Shown: positions 17,716-27,479 of the stretch, piece by piece
Layout of the letters: each line of letters begins with the position of its first letter
How positions within the stretch are numbered: position 1 is the stretch's first letter
NCBI GenBank assembly: GCA_030430715.1
Contig: JAUIJZ010000011.1
Location: 1-53,604, forward strand
Length of the DNA stretch: 53,604 nt
Source: Alphaproteobacteria bacterium
GTDB taxonomy: Bacteria; Pseudomonadota; Alphaproteobacteria; Caulobacterales; Aquidulcibacteraceae
Reading direction: 5' to 3'
Program-made: the position numbers and the translations under genes
Notes under the pieces: model-generated
Told to the model about the DNA's origin: nothing
Databases searched by the model: none
What the model saw: only the letters and a program-made list of their open reading frames with translations

Positions 17716-18552
17716 CTATGTTGCGTTTTGTGCGCGCCACGCATCCGCCAGAGCGCGAAAACCTGATTGATCGATCTCTTCGGCGCGGGCAGTGGGCGCC
17801 AGGCCGGCGCGCGTGATCAGCGCTTCGGTATCGGGTGTTAGCGCCCGAAGCGCGCTGCGCAGCATTTTGCGTCTTTGGCCAAACGCGGCGGCTGTCACGC
17901 GTTCAAGCGCATCAAGGTGCGGGTAAGGATCGGCGCGGTCTGTGAGCTGCACGATGGCGGAAGCGACCTTAGGCGGCGGCGTGAACGCGCGCGCAGGTAC
18001 GATGAATTCAAGCCGGGCGTCGCAGCGCGCCTGCGCTAGCACCGCGAGACGCCCATACGCATCTTGGCCCGGCTTGGCGACGATGCGTTGCGCCACTTCC
18101 TTCTGAAACATCAGCACCATGTCGCCGCGCCACGGGCCGGCTTTCAGCCATTTGATCAGCAGCGGCGCGCCGACATTGTAGGGCAGGTTGGAAACGACTA
18201 GCACGCGTTCATCGCCGAGCAGCGCCGCTTCTTCAGCCTTAAGCGCATCCTCATTGTAGATACGCAAGCGGCCGCCGCTCCAATCAACCAATGGCTCCAA
18301 CAATGGAAGAAAACGCGCATCCTTCTCGATCACGATCAACGGATCGGCGCCGACTTCAAGCAATGCCCGCGTCAGCCCGCCAGGGCCTGGACCGACTTCG
18401 ATCGCAGCCTTGCCCGCGATGTTTCCAGTCGCGCGCGCGATGCGGCGGGTAATGTTCATGTCGAGCAGGAAATGCTGACCAAGGCTCTTCTTGGCCCACA
18501 AATCATGCACTTCCAATTCATCGCGCAGGGAAGGTAGGTCGTCGGCGTTCAT
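17716..18552 (-). CDS. rsmA: 16S rRNA dimethyladenosine transferase
   Basis: This 278-residue KsgA/RsmA methyltransferase modifies two adenines in helix 45 of 16S rRNA late in 30S assembly. SAM motif I is EVGPGPGGLT, motif IV is SNLPYNV, and the N-terminal KKSLGQHFLLD is diagnostic. It is the last gene of lptF-lptG-lptD-surA-pdxA-rsmA. Its ATG overlaps the pdxA stop in an ATGA. Confidence 0.96.
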   Translation of the reverse strand: MNADDLPSLRDELEVHDLWAKKSLGQHFLLDMNITRRIARATGNIAGKAAIEVGPGPGGLTRALLEVGADPLIVIEKDARFLPLLEPLVDWSGGRLRIYNEDALKAEEAALLGDERVLVVSNLPYNVGAPLLIKWLKAGPWRGDMVLMFQKEVAQRIVAKPGQDAYGRLAVLAQARCDARLEFIVPARAFTPPPKVASAIVQLTDRADPYPHLDALERVTAAAFGQRRKMLRSALRALTPDTEALITRAGLAPTARAEEIDQSGFRALADAWRAQNAT

Positions 18553-19559
18553 GCGCGCGCGCGACGCTCCGCCATCTGTGCCGCCATCGTCAATGCCGCG
18601 CGGAAGCTGTCAGCGCGCGCGATCCCTTCTCCGGCAATGGCGAAAGCGGTGCCGTGATCCGGCGAGGTGCGGATGATGGGCAAGCCCAGCGTGACATTCA
18701 CCGCGTCCCAGAAGTGCAGCGTCTTGATCGGGATGAGGCCCTGATCGTGATAGAGCGCGATAGCGGCGTCGTATTCGGAGCGGGCGTCTTCGTGGAAGAG
18801 CGCATCAGCCGAACGCGCTTTGCTCACGTTCCAGCCCTCAGAGCGTAGGCGCGCTCCGGCTGGGTTGATCATGTCGATCTCTTCGCGGCCAATATGGCCG
18901 CCTTCGCCCGCATGCGGGTTGAGTCCACACAGCGCTATGCGAGGTTCGGCGATGCCGAATTCGCCGCGCAGCGCTTCTCCGACAACACGGCCCACCTCAG
19001 CGATGCGTTCCTTGGTGAGAGCATGGGCCACACGCACTAGCGGCGTGTGAATGGTGGCGAGCGCGACCTTGAGACTTGGGCCGGCCAGCATCATCACCGG
19101 TCCGCGCGCGCCCTCCCAAGGATCATCCTTGGTCAGGTGGGCGATAAATTCCGTGTGGCCAGGGAAGGCAAAGCCGGTGCGCTGCAGCACGTCCTTGGCG
19201 ATGGGCAACGTCACCAGCGCCGAGGCAGCACCCGCACGCACGGAATCAACCGCGCGCTCAATGGCGCCGACGGTGGCGCGCGCATTCACGGGATCGGGTT
19301 CGCCGGGCGTTTCCTCCATCGCCAGCGGCGTGTCGAGCACAGCGAGCACATCCTCGTCCGCCGCCGCTTCATGTGGATCGGAAATGATGCGCAGTTTCGG
19401 TTGGGGAAGCTGCGCGCGCTTGGCTGCTCGCAACAGCGCATCGGCGTCGCCCACGAAAAAGAAGCGCGGCGTTTCCGCTGTCCGTTCGGACCAGACCCGC
19501 GCCGCCAGTTCGAGGCCAATCCCTGCGGGATCGCCCATCGATACGGCGAGCGGCTTCAT
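18549..19559 (-). CDS. pdxA: 4-hydroxythreonine-4-phosphate dehydrogenase
   Basis: This 336-residue enzyme acts in the DXP-dependent vitamin B6 pathway and oxidises 4-phosphohydroxy-L-threonine. The three metal-binding His residues lie in FPGHTEFIAHL, NPHAGEGGHIG and LYHDQGLIPIK. The N-terminal MGDPAGIG motif is present. The gene abuts surA with no gap and overlaps rsmA by 4 bp, matching the common surA-pdxA-rsmA order. Confidence 0.96.
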   Translation of the reverse strand: MKPLAVSMGDPAGIGLELAARVWSERTAETPRFFFVGDADALLRAAKRAQLPQPKLRIISDPHEAAADEDVLAVLDTPLAMEETPGEPDPVNARATVGAIERAVDSVRAGAASALVTLPIAKDVLQRTGFAFPGHTEFIAHLTKDDPWEGARGPVMMLAGPSLKVALATIHTPLVRVAHALTKERIAEVGRVVGEALRGEFGIAEPRIALCGLNPHAGEGGHIGREEIDMINPAGARLRSEGWNVSKARSADALFHEDARSEYDAAIALYHDQGLIPIKTLHFWDAVNVTLGLPIIRTSPDHGTAFAIAGEGIARADSFRAALTMAAQMAERRARA

Positions 19560-20792
19560 CTATTGGCGCATGATGATGGTGGCTTCCCGGCGCAGACTGC
19601 GCAGATAGCGGTCCGCGATAAGCGCAAGCTCGTCGGAGCGCAGGCGCGCTTCAATCTGGCGCCGGTCCGGCACGCCTTCGCCGCCAATTTCACGGCCGCA
19701 AACGACGAGCAGATTCGCCGTTTCGCCTGTGGTTTCGATTGCCGTTGCTTGGCCGGCTTCGACACCCTCAATGCGTTGGCGCACGGCAGGCGAAAGTTCG
19801 GATTCGGTGGTTTGTCCGAGATCAACGACACTTGCGCCCTGGACCGAACCGGCTTCGCGCTCAAGATTGCCGCAGCCTTCGACCCGCTCTTGCAGACGGC
19901 CGAGGGCGTTCGCACGCGCTGCCGGAGCGCTGACTTGTCGTAAGCTGACCACACTGGCCGAGCCGGCGGGCGCGCCTTCGCGCCGGTCGCGCACGGCGAT
20001 GATATAAACCCCAGTCGGCGTGCGGATCGGCAGCGAGACTTGGCCTGGCTGCAAGCGTTCGGCGATGGGCTGCAATTCGGGAGCAAGGTCGCTTGCGGCG
20101 ATCCAGCCGATGTCGCCGCGCTGCGCCGCCGATGCCGATTGAGAGAATTGCATGGCCACCAGCGGGAAGGGCGCGCCGCGCTGCATTTCTTCAATCAAGC
20201 GCGATGCTCCGGCTTGAACTTCCTGAAACTCGGCTTCAGTCGTCGCCGGCAGGAAGATTTCCGAGATCAGATATTGCGGACGTGTGGCGTTAGCGACGAT
20301 CCGCGCCAGCGTATCCTGCACTTCTACCTCGGAGACGCGCAGACGCTGGCCGTAGAGGCCGGAAATCAGTCTCTGCCATGCAATATCCGCTTCGATTTGC
20401 TGACGCAGAGTCGAGGGTTGCACGCCAGCTTGCGATAAATTGCTCGCAAAATCCGCGGCGCTCATCTGATTGGCGCGGGCGATGTCGGCGAACTGACTGT
20501 CGATCTGACCGGCTGTGACGGCGATGTCAAAGCGCGCGGCTTCCTGCAATTGCAGGCGCTCATCGATCAGGTCGCGGATCGCTTGCGCACGCGCGCGCGA
20601 CTGCATTTCGGCATTGGATTCGATGCCCGCGGAGGTCAGCAGCATATTGGCGCGCTGACGCACGTCATACGTCGTGATGACGTGGTCGTTGACGATTGCG
20701 GCGACACCCTCCGCCAATTGCGCCTGCGCCGGAGCGGCCGCCGCTAGGACCGCACCAATCGCGGCTGCCCCGATTGCCTGCTTCAAATTCAT
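19560..20792 (-). CDS. surA: Periplasmic chaperone/PPIase SurA
   Basis: This 410-residue product has a signal peptide ending near PAQA and a SurA N-terminal chaperone domain (VAAIVNDHVITTYDVRQRANML). One recognisable parvulin domain follows (about 170-270: EIFLPATTEAEFQEVQA, GDIGWIAASDL, GVYIIAVRDR) and then a degenerate second one. SurA escorts outer-membrane proteins, including LptD, to the assembly machinery, which fits its place after lptD. The second parvulin domain has lost most core motifs, so PPIase activity, if any, should reside in the first. Confidence 0.92.
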   Translation of the reverse strand: MNLKQAIGAAAIGAVLAAAAPAQAQLAEGVAAIVNDHVITTYDVRQRANMLLTSAGIESNAEMQSRARAQAIRDLIDERLQLQEAARFDIAVTAGQIDSQFADIARANQMSAADFASNLSQAGVQPSTLRQQIEADIAWQRLISGLYGQRLRVSEVEVQDTLARIVANATRPQYLISEIFLPATTEAEFQEVQAGASRLIEEMQRGAPFPLVAMQFSQSASAAQRGDIGWIAASDLAPELQPIAERLQPGQVSLPIRTPTGVYIIAVRDRREGAPAGSASVVSLRQVSAPAARANALGRLQERVEGCGNLEREAGSVQGASVVDLGQTTESELSPAVRQRIEGVEAGQATAIETTGETANLLVVCGREIGGEGVPDRRQIEARLRSDELALIADRYLRSLRREATIIMRQ

Positions 20793-20805
20793 CGTCTGCT
20801 CCGCC

Positions 20806-23052
20806 TCAACTGCCGCCGAAGACGCCTAGCGACCGCAAGCCGATCCGGATCTGAATGCTTTCGTCCGGGCCTAAGACGCCCCGCTGCCGTTCCCGCCGCT
20901 CGTATGCGATTTCCAGGAAGGTGCAATCATCCTCGTAAATGGCGCGAATGTCCTGGCGGACATTTATGTCCGAATCGAGGTCTCGAGTGAGTCCGGCCTG
21001 CATGCGCCAGCCATAGGCTAGGTCTACGCCCACGGAGCCCTCGATTTCCTCGCTCGGTGTTTGCGCATCTGGCGAGAAGGATTCATCGTACTGGTAATAT
21101 CTTGCCGCCGCGCTGAAGCGGCTGATCGCTGCCCGCACGCCCAAATCAAGACGGCGGACTTCCAGCGATTCATCGTCAAGGCGAACCCGCGCCTCGCCGG
21201 CGAGCAGGCTGCCCAAGTTGACCTGGGTTGCGGCCACCCAATCGGAAGACGTGTCGTTCAGGTTGGAGCGGGCGGAGAATTGCGGATCGGCGTCATTGCG
21301 CCAGCGGCGGCCGAACATCACCGAGGCGCTTTCGCCGGTGTGGGTTCTTGCCGTGGCGCGGATGCCGGCGCTGATGCGCGCGCCCGGTTCCCAAAGATCG
21401 TAATTCGGCGCGGCGTTAGGCCGGAACAGGTTGGAATCGTCCAACTCGAAGCCGAGGCTATCCTCATTGAAGATACGTGAATCTTCGGCGTCCTCGGTGC
21501 CGTAGGCGGCCATCACCACGGGTTCGACCACGACGTCGATGTCGTCGCCAGGCCGCATGAAGGGCCAACTGACTTCTGCGCCCGCGAGACCAAGCGCGCG
21601 CGAGAATGTCTCGTAATCGTCGGCGGAAGTTTCGACGTGGTAGAGGTCGCCGCGGATCTGCGCGAACGGGCTCAGCACCATGCCGGGACCAAAGATCATG
21701 TCTTTGCGCCATGTGGCGCCGAGCGATAAGCGGCCTGTGTCGCCGTCGTATTGCGACGTTGCGGGGCTATCGAAATCGTCGCGGGTGATGAGCGCCATAT
21801 TGCCTTGCAGGCGCACCTGACCGCGCAGCCACGGATCGATGTAAACGCGCTCCGCGTCCGCGTAGGGCGCGACCGTAGGCAGAAGGTCGGCCGTGTCCGA
21901 CGGCCGCAAGCCTTGAATATCGATGAAGGAGACCGATGCGTAAGATCGGGAATCCTGTCCGATCGTGTACAGCTGAGAAATCAGACGGTTGGTGTCGCCT
22001 AGGAACGGCCCGCGCACATCGCCCGCGCCTGGAATTTCATAGCGCGCGAGGAAGTCGTCCTCGGATACGCGCTCCACGCCAAAACCCCAGCGCCAGAAAT
22101 CGTTTATGGTGAAGCGGCCGTCCGCGAAAATGCTTGAGCGCCATTCTTCTTCGCCGAAGCGCGTGCCTTCATTGTCGAACAATTGCTCCGAGGTCACAGT
22201 GCCGTCGATATTGACGTAACCGGACCAGAAGCGGCGGCGATACTCGGCGCGTAATAGCGGGTTGACGTTCTCGTGTACGCGTAACGAAGCGGTGAGGTCG
22301 CTATGCGGCGAGGCGGCCCAATAATAGGGCTGACCGTAGAAGAGGCCGAGGCGTCTGTTGCGTCCAATATTGGGCGGCAGGAATCCGGACGCGCGACCGA
22401 CGCTCGGATCTGGATGCGCGAAATACGGCAGGTACAGAATTGGCGCGCCGACCACTTCAAGCACGGCGCCTTGATAAGAGATCGTGCGGCTGTCGCGATC
22501 CTGCACCGCGCGGCGCGCGCGCAAGCTCCATGTCGGTGGACGGTCGCCTTCTTCGCAGAGCGGGCAGGATGTATAAACAACAGCCCGCAATTCGCTTTCA
22601 TTTTCGCCGTGCCGAAGCGCCGTGCGCGCCGCCAATGTGCCTTGATTGCCAAGACGCGCGCGCAACTCGCTCGCGACCGCGACATTCATCGCCTCGTCGG
22701 CTTCAATTTCCTCGGCGTGTGTGATCGAGCCGTCCTCCAGCACAACTTGCACGTCGCCGCTGGCATGGATGCCGCCTGAGTTAAGATCGTAGATGAGCCG
22801 ATCGGCGCGCATGGTGCGCCCCTGGAAGCGGACCTGCACGTCGCCTTGCGCGGTGACGGTGCCGGCTTCCTCGTCGTGAAGAACCTCATCGGCTTCGAGC
22901 AGCACGCGTTCTTGCTGCGATTCCGTTGGCGCGGGCGTTTGCGCCAGAACGGCGGCCGGGCTTGCCGTCACGGCTAGCGCCGCGGCAAAGGCCGCCCACG
23001 TCCACGGCGTCCGCTCAGCCGAACGGTCGGCCATCTCCCCCGAACGGACCAT
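20806..23052 (-). CDS. lptD: LPS-assembly protein LptD
   Basis: This outer-membrane protein of about 748 residues inserts lipopolysaccharide into the outer leaflet. A signal peptide (AAFAAALAVTASPAAVLAQ) precedes the OstA/LptA-like periplasmic domain (LLEADEVLHDEEAGTVTAQGDVQ) and then a large beta-barrel of the OstA_C type. Two Cys in SCPLC and one late Cys in EDDCTFLEIAYERR could make the inter-domain disulfide that LptD needs for function. The start is set at ATG 23052, which has AGGAAG at 23063-23058. The frame is open to 23106, and ATG 23034 is a second option. Confidence 0.95.
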   Translation of the reverse strand: MVRSGEMADRSAERTPWTWAAFAAALAVTASPAAVLAQTPAPTESQQERVLLEADEVLHDEEAGTVTAQGDVQVRFQGRTMRADRLIYDLNSGGIHASGDVQVVLEDGSITHAEEIEADEAMNVAVASELRARLGNQGTLAARTALRHGENESELRAVVYTSCPLCEEGDRPPTWSLRARRAVQDRDSRTISYQGAVLEVVGAPILYLPYFAHPDPSVGRASGFLPPNIGRNRRLGLFYGQPYYWAASPHSDLTASLRVHENVNPLLRAEYRRRFWSGYVNIDGTVTSEQLFDNEGTRFGEEEWRSSIFADGRFTINDFWRWGFGVERVSEDDFLARYEIPGAGDVRGPFLGDTNRLISQLYTIGQDSRSYASVSFIDIQGLRPSDTADLLPTVAPYADAERVYIDPWLRGQVRLQGNMALITRDDFDSPATSQYDGDTGRLSLGATWRKDMIFGPGMVLSPFAQIRGDLYHVETSADDYETFSRALGLAGAEVSWPFMRPGDDIDVVVEPVVMAAYGTEDAEDSRIFNEDSLGFELDDSNLFRPNAAPNYDLWEPGARISAGIRATARTHTGESASVMFGRRWRNDADPQFSARSNLNDTSSDWVAATQVNLGSLLAGEARVRLDDESLEVRRLDLGVRAAISRFSAAARYYQYDESFSPDAQTPSEEIEGSVGVDLAYGWRMQAGLTRDLDSDINVRQDIRAIYEDDCTFLEIAYERRERQRGVLGPDESIQIRIGLRSLGVFGGS

Positions 23053-23151
23053 CCCGCTTCCTTCTGGCGACTCCCAGCTCTTACCTAGCCGTCTCTCGGC
23101 GAGCACGTCCAGGGCTCGACGCCGCTCAGGCGAAGCTGTGGCGCATCTGTC

Positions 23152-24252
23152 TCAGCCGTCTTCCAGAAAGGCGACGATAGCCAGGGCGATAAATAGCCCC
23201 GCCACTGGGGCGCTCCAGGCGGCTACGGCAGGGGGAACCGACTGGTTGATCGCGAAAGCCCCGGCCAATTGGCTGTAGAAAAACAGGAAAAGACCGATAC
23301 CCACGCCCGCACCGCCCCATTGGGCGAGATTTCCCAGGCGTTGCAGCTGGAGCGAGAAAGATGCTCCCATTGCCGCCATCGCCGCCAGTAGGATCGGATA
23401 GGCCAGCAGCATCTGCCATTTCAGCTCGTAGCGGGTTGGAGCGAAGCCAGCTTGGCGTGCTTCCGCAATGAACGTTGGCAGCGACCAGAATGACAGCGTC
23501 GAGGGATTGACGAAGCGGTCGAGCAATTCGCTTGAATCGAGTGTCGTCGGGATGGCGAGGTTCGGTTGGCGCACCGGTCGCGCTCCGGGCGTGGCTTCTA
23601 CCAAATTGGTCAATTGCCAAAAGCCGGGCCTGAGTTCAGCGCGTTCGGCGCGGATACGGCGGGTGAAGCGCAGTGTTTCTTCTCGTGTCTCGAAGAAGAT
23701 GAAGGTCGCGCCTTCCAGCGTAGCTCCGTTCTCCCCCACGGAATCGGCGTGGATCACGACTTGTCCACGTTGATCGCCCTGTCTGATCCAAACGCCATTC
23801 TGCTGGCCATCGGCGGCGCCTGGCGACAATTCTTCCGCCTTCACCTCCTCGAAGAGGCTGTAGAAATAGGCGCCGAGCGGATTGAGCGTGGTGATCACGG
23901 CAACGCCAAGCGCCGCGGCGAGCAAAGCCGACGGCAACAGAAAGCGCCAAGCGGAAATGCCGGCGGCGCGAAGGGCCACCAATTCGCTGGAGCGGTTGAG
24001 GCCGATGATCGCCATCATAGCGCCGGCCAATACGACGAATGGCAATGTCTGCTCGACCAGAGTTGGCGTCTTGAGCAGCGTGAGCCGCAGCGCTTCAAGC
24101 AGGCTGAGTTCGGAGCGCGTGCCGACATCACGCATCTGTTCAACCAGATCGATCAGCAGAATCGATGCCAAGACGCCGATCAGAACGATCATCACGCCGC
24201 CAAATGTGCGGGCAAAGAGGTAGCGGCCGATGCGGCTGAACAGGAAAGTCAT
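23152..24252 (-). CDS. lptG: LPS export permease LptG
   Basis: This 366-residue YjgP/YjgQ-family permease has a cytoplasmic start (RIGRYLFARTFGGVMIVL). Three N-terminal helices are followed by a periplasmic beta-jellyroll (about 120-260) and three C-terminal helices. With LptF and the ATPase LptB it extracts LPS from the inner membrane. It is second in the pair, 2 bp after lptF, and 99 bp before lptD. The assignment as LptG rather than LptF rests on gene order. Confidence 0.92.
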   Translation of the reverse strand: MTFLFSRIGRYLFARTFGGVMIVLIGVLASILLIDLVEQMRDVGTRSELSLLEALRLTLLKTPTLVEQTLPFVVLAGAMMAIIGLNRSSELVALRAAGISAWRFLLPSALLAAALGVAVITTLNPLGAYFYSLFEEVKAEELSPGAADGQQNGVWIRQGDQRGQVVIHADSVGENGATLEGATFIFFETREETLRFTRRIRAERAELRPGFWQLTNLVEATPGARPVRQPNLAIPTTLDSSELLDRFVNPSTLSFWSLPTFIAEARQAGFAPTRYELKWQMLLAYPILLAAMAAMGASFSLQLQRLGNLAQWGGAGVGIGLFLFFYSQLAGAFAINQSVPPAVAAWSAPVAGLFIALAIVAFLEDG

Positions 24253-24254
24253 GC

Positions 24255-25382
24255 TCAGGCCTCCGCCAATGCGGAGGGGCCGATCGCGCGGCGGCGTTTC
24301 CTGGTGATTGGGCCGGTCATTCTGATCCAGGTCACAAGTATGACCGCTAACGGCAGCGCATATTGAACGACATTCAGTTCAGGTTGTTCGATTGAAGCCG
24401 CAGGCAGGATAAGAGCCGCAAGGCGCAGCACCAGCGCGCTGGCGGAGGCGATCATGATCCGCCTGCCATAGCCGCGTCTGCTGAATTCGCCCATTAGCAT
24501 GCAATTCAATGCGATCATGGCGAGCGCGATATTGAGCAGCGGCGCCGACATGCGCGCGTGCGCTTCCGAGAGGAAACGCTCCACATTGACCTGATCGTAA
24601 TGCGAGGTCATGTCCGGGAAAAACAGCTCGTAGAGCGTGCGGTCCGACGCTTTGAGCACGAACACATCGGATTGGTCGAACGATCCTGCGTCCAGCTGTA
24701 GTACGTGCCGAGAGAATTCGAGCACATCCACGGAGCCATCCGCGATCTGGCGTTGGATTTGGCCGTCCCGCATGACGATCGCGGGCGCGCCATCAATGGT
24801 CACGATGGCGCCGGCGCGCGCTGTGTAAGTTACCGGATATTCCGGGCGCGAATCGTTGATGAGCATGTCGCGCAGCTCGCCGCCGCCGCCACGCTCGCGC
24901 GCATAAAGTGTCAGATCTTCCGTTGGATAAGTGAATGCGCCTTCCTGGACGATGCTGGAGGCGATGTCGGTGCGCAATTCGTAGAGGGTCTCGCGCCGCT
25001 CTTTAAACGACCAGGGCTGCACCACCACGTTGATGGCGAGGTGCGCGACGGCAGCCATCACAGCTAGCTGTATGATCGGCCGGCTGATGCGTCCGCTGGA
25101 TACGCCGGCGCCGAACAGCACGGCGATCTCACTGTCATTCCGCATCCGGTTTAAAGCGTAAATGACCGCGACAAAGACGGCGATCGGAAGAATGAGGGAC
25201 AGCAATTGTGGCAGCGCCAGCAGCGTCACCCATACGAAGGCCAAACTGGCGCGCCGGTTGGTGATGATAATATCGAGCTGATTGAGCCCCTGCGTCAGAA
25301 TGGCGACCGCGGCCAGCGCGCCAAGAATGGCAAGCAGCGGGCCGAGCGCCTGACGAAACACGTATGAGGAGATCGTGTTCAT
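24255..25382 (-). CDS. lptF: LPS export permease LptF
   Basis: This 375-residue YjgP/YjgQ permease starts MNTISSYVFRQALGPLLAIL. The topology matches LptG: N-terminal helices with the conserved ALNRMRNDSEIAVLFGAGVS coupling region, a periplasmic domain and C-terminal helices. The ATG at 25382 has AAGGAG upstream, while the longer frame to 25448 lacks membrane-protein character. It heads the operon that runs through rsmA and is divergent from pepA across a 154-bp promoter region. Confidence 0.92.
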   Translation of the reverse strand: MNTISSYVFRQALGPLLAILGALAAVAILTQGLNQLDIIITNRRASLAFVWVTLLALPQLLSLILPIAVFVAVIYALNRMRNDSEIAVLFGAGVSSGRISRPIIQLAVMAAVAHLAINVVVQPWSFKERRETLYELRTDIASSIVQEGAFTYPTEDLTLYARERGGGGELRDMLINDSRPEYPVTYTARAGAIVTIDGAPAIVMRDGQIQRQIADGSVDVLEFSRHVLQLDAGSFDQSDVFVLKASDRTLYELFFPDMTSHYDQVNVERFLSEAHARMSAPLLNIALAMIALNCMLMGEFSRRGYGRRIMIASASALVLRLAALILPAASIEQPELNVVQYALPLAVILVTWIRMTGPITRKRRRAIGPSALAEA

Positions 25383-25536
25383 TTTGCTCCTTGCCGTCCG
25401 CGGAAGCGGCGCCAACTGTCTCCCTAACGGCGTGGGCCAGCTTTTCAATTGCCGCCGGCATCACTAGTTGAAATCTGGCTCTAGCTGAATTCGGCGCGCA
25501 AGCCCTTCGGCGTAATCACTTTCCTTGGGGGAAATC

Positions 25537-27030
25537 ATGGACATCCGATTTGCAGCCTCAGGCAGTGGCGACGTGGTTGCGGTCATGGCGGGCGAAGGCG
25601 GCGAGCTTTTGCCCGCGGCGAAGGCGCTCGACACCGCCGCGAGCGGCCGCATCCAGAAAGCGATGCAGGCCACACGCTTCACGGGCGGCGCGGGCCAGGT
25701 TGTCGACATTTTGGCGCCCGAGAGCCTGGATTTCGCGCGCGTGCTGGTGATCGGGGTCGGCAAGCTTGATGTGGCCAATGGCCTGTCGGTCGAGCGCTGG
25801 GGTGGCGCGGCGGTCAAGCGGGTGGCTGCTTCCGGCGCTGAAAAGCTGGTGCTGCAGCCCGATAATCTTCCTGGTGTTTCCAAAGCTGACGCTGGCGCGC
25901 ATGCCGCTTTGGGGGCTCGGCTGGCGGCTTATCGGTTCGATGCCTACAAAACGAAGCAGAAGCCCGAACAGCAAGTTTCGCTCAAATCCGTTGAGATTGT
26001 GATGGAAGGCCCGGCTTCGGCGCGCGCGCGCGCCGAACAGGATCAGGCCGCTGCCGATGGAGTGTTCTTCGCGCGCGATCTCGTCAGCGAACCGGGCAAT
26101 GTTCTGTTCCCCGAAAGTTTTGCAGAGCGCTTGCGCGATCTCGAAACGATGGATGTGGATATCGAAATTCTCGAGCCGGCGACGATGGAGAAGCTCGGCA
26201 TGGGCGCATTGCTCGGCGTCGCCCAAGGAAGCGTTCATCCGGCCCGGCTCGTGGTGATGAGTTGGAAAGGCGCGCGCTCAAAGCAGGCGCGGCCATTGGC
26301 GCTGGTTGGCAAAGGCGTGACCTTCGACACCGGCGGCATTTCGATCAAGCCGAGCGGCGGCATGGAAGATATGAAGGGCGATATGGGCGGCGCCGCGGCC
26401 GTCGCCGGCGCCATGCGCGCCATCGCTCAGCGTAAGGCGAAAGCCAATGTCGTGGGCGTAGTGGCGTTGGTTGAGAATATGCCGGGCGCGAATGCGCAGC
26501 GTCCTGGCGATATCGTTCACACCATGTCGGGCCAGACCATCGAGGTGCTGAACACGGATGCGGAAGGCCGTCTGATTTTGGCCGATGCACTTTGGTATGT
26601 GCAGGACAAGTTCAACCCGGTTGCCGTCATTGATCTTGCAACGCTGACAGGCGCGATCATCACCGCGCTCGGCCATGAGCATGCCGGATTGTTCAGCAAT
26701 GACGAAGATCTATCGCAGGCGATCATTGGCGCGGGCCAGATTGAGGGCGAACCGGTTTGGCGTCTTCCGCTTGGTCCCGGCTACGACAAGCAGATCGACA
26801 CGCCAAACGCCGATATGAAGAACATTTCCGGCAAACCGGCGGGCGGATCGATTGTTGCCGCGCAATTCCTCAAACGCTTTATCAAGGACGGCACGCCCTG
26901 GGCGCACCTCGACATCGCCGGGACGGCTTGGAAGCCAGGGCCTTATGAAGACCCGCTTTCGCCGACCTGGGCAACTGGCTACGGCGTTCGTTTGCTCAAC
27001 CGGCTGATCGCCAACCGCTATGAAGAGTGA
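25537..27030 (+). CDS. pepA: Leucyl aminopeptidase (M17)
   Basis: This di-zinc M17 aminopeptidase of about 497 residues has the metal and catalytic motifs VGKGVTFDTGGISIKP, MKGDMGGAAAV and the signature NTDAEGRLILADAL. The N-terminal half is the hexamer-forming domain. PepA removes N-terminal residues from peptides in the cytosol. Some PepA proteins also bind DNA, which cannot be judged here. The ATG at 25537 has GGGGGA 4-5 nt upstream; a TTG four codons earlier is less likely. The stop overlaps the holC start by one base. Confidence 0.96.
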   Translation: MDIRFAASGSGDVVAVMAGEGGELLPAAKALDTAASGRIQKAMQATRFTGGAGQVVDILAPESLDFARVLVIGVGKLDVANGLSVERWGGAAVKRVAASGAEKLVLQPDNLPGVSKADAGAHAALGARLAAYRFDAYKTKQKPEQQVSLKSVEIVMEGPASARARAEQDQAAADGVFFARDLVSEPGNVLFPESFAERLRDLETMDVDIEILEPATMEKLGMGALLGVAQGSVHPARLVVMSWKGARSKQARPLALVGKGVTFDTGGISIKPSGGMEDMKGDMGGAAAVAGAMRAIAQRKAKANVVGVVALVENMPGANAQRPGDIVHTMSGQTIEVLNTDAEGRLILADALWYVQDKFNPVAVIDLATLTGAIITALGHEHAGLFSNDEDLSQAIIGAGQIEGEPVWRLPLGPGYDKQIDTPNADMKNISGKPAGGSIVAAQFLKRFIKDGTPWAHLDIAGTAWKPGPYEDPLSPTWATGYGVRLLNRLIANRYEE

Positions 27031-27479
27031 TGGCCGAACTCTGGTTCTATCATCTTGAACGCAGCGAATTGGAGCAGGCGCTGCCGCCGCTGCTGGAAAA
27101 GTGTTTGCAACGCGGCTGGCGCGCGCTCGTACGCGGCGGCGCGCCGGAACGGCTTGAGGCGCTGGACGCGGTGCTCTGGTCATTCCGCGATGACAGTTTC
27201 CTGCCGCACGGGACGGACGATGCGCCCAACGCGCCGCGTCAACCAGTCTTGCTGACTGCCGCCGCTGGCAACCCGAACGGCGCTCAGGCGTTATTCCTGA
27301 TTGACGGTGCTGAGCCGGGCGATCTTTCGGGCTTTGAGCGCGCCTGTCTGCTTTTTGATGGCCGCGACGACGATGCCCTGGAAAAGGCGCGATCACGCTG
27401 GAAGCAAGCACGTGACGGAGGCGTTTCCGCCTCATACTGGCGTGAGAGCGCCACTGGCAAATGGGAGAAGCAGGGATGA
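27030..27479 (+). CDS. holC: DNA polymerase III chi subunit
   Basis: This 149-residue HolC protein (MAELWFYHLERSELEQALPPLLEKCL, WRALVRGGAPERLEALD) links the clamp loader to SSB. The ATG at 27030 shares one base with the pepA stop; the preceding GTG is part of that stop region. The pepA-holC pair is conserved in proteobacteria. The 3' end overlaps the first I78 lipoprotein gene in an ATGA. Confidence 0.92.
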   Translation: MAELWFYHLERSELEQALPPLLEKCLQRGWRALVRGGAPERLEALDAVLWSFRDDSFLPHGTDDAPNAPRQPVLLTAAAGNPNGAQALFLIDGAEPGDLSGFERACLLFDGRDDDALEKARSRWKQARDGGVSASYWRESATGKWEKQG

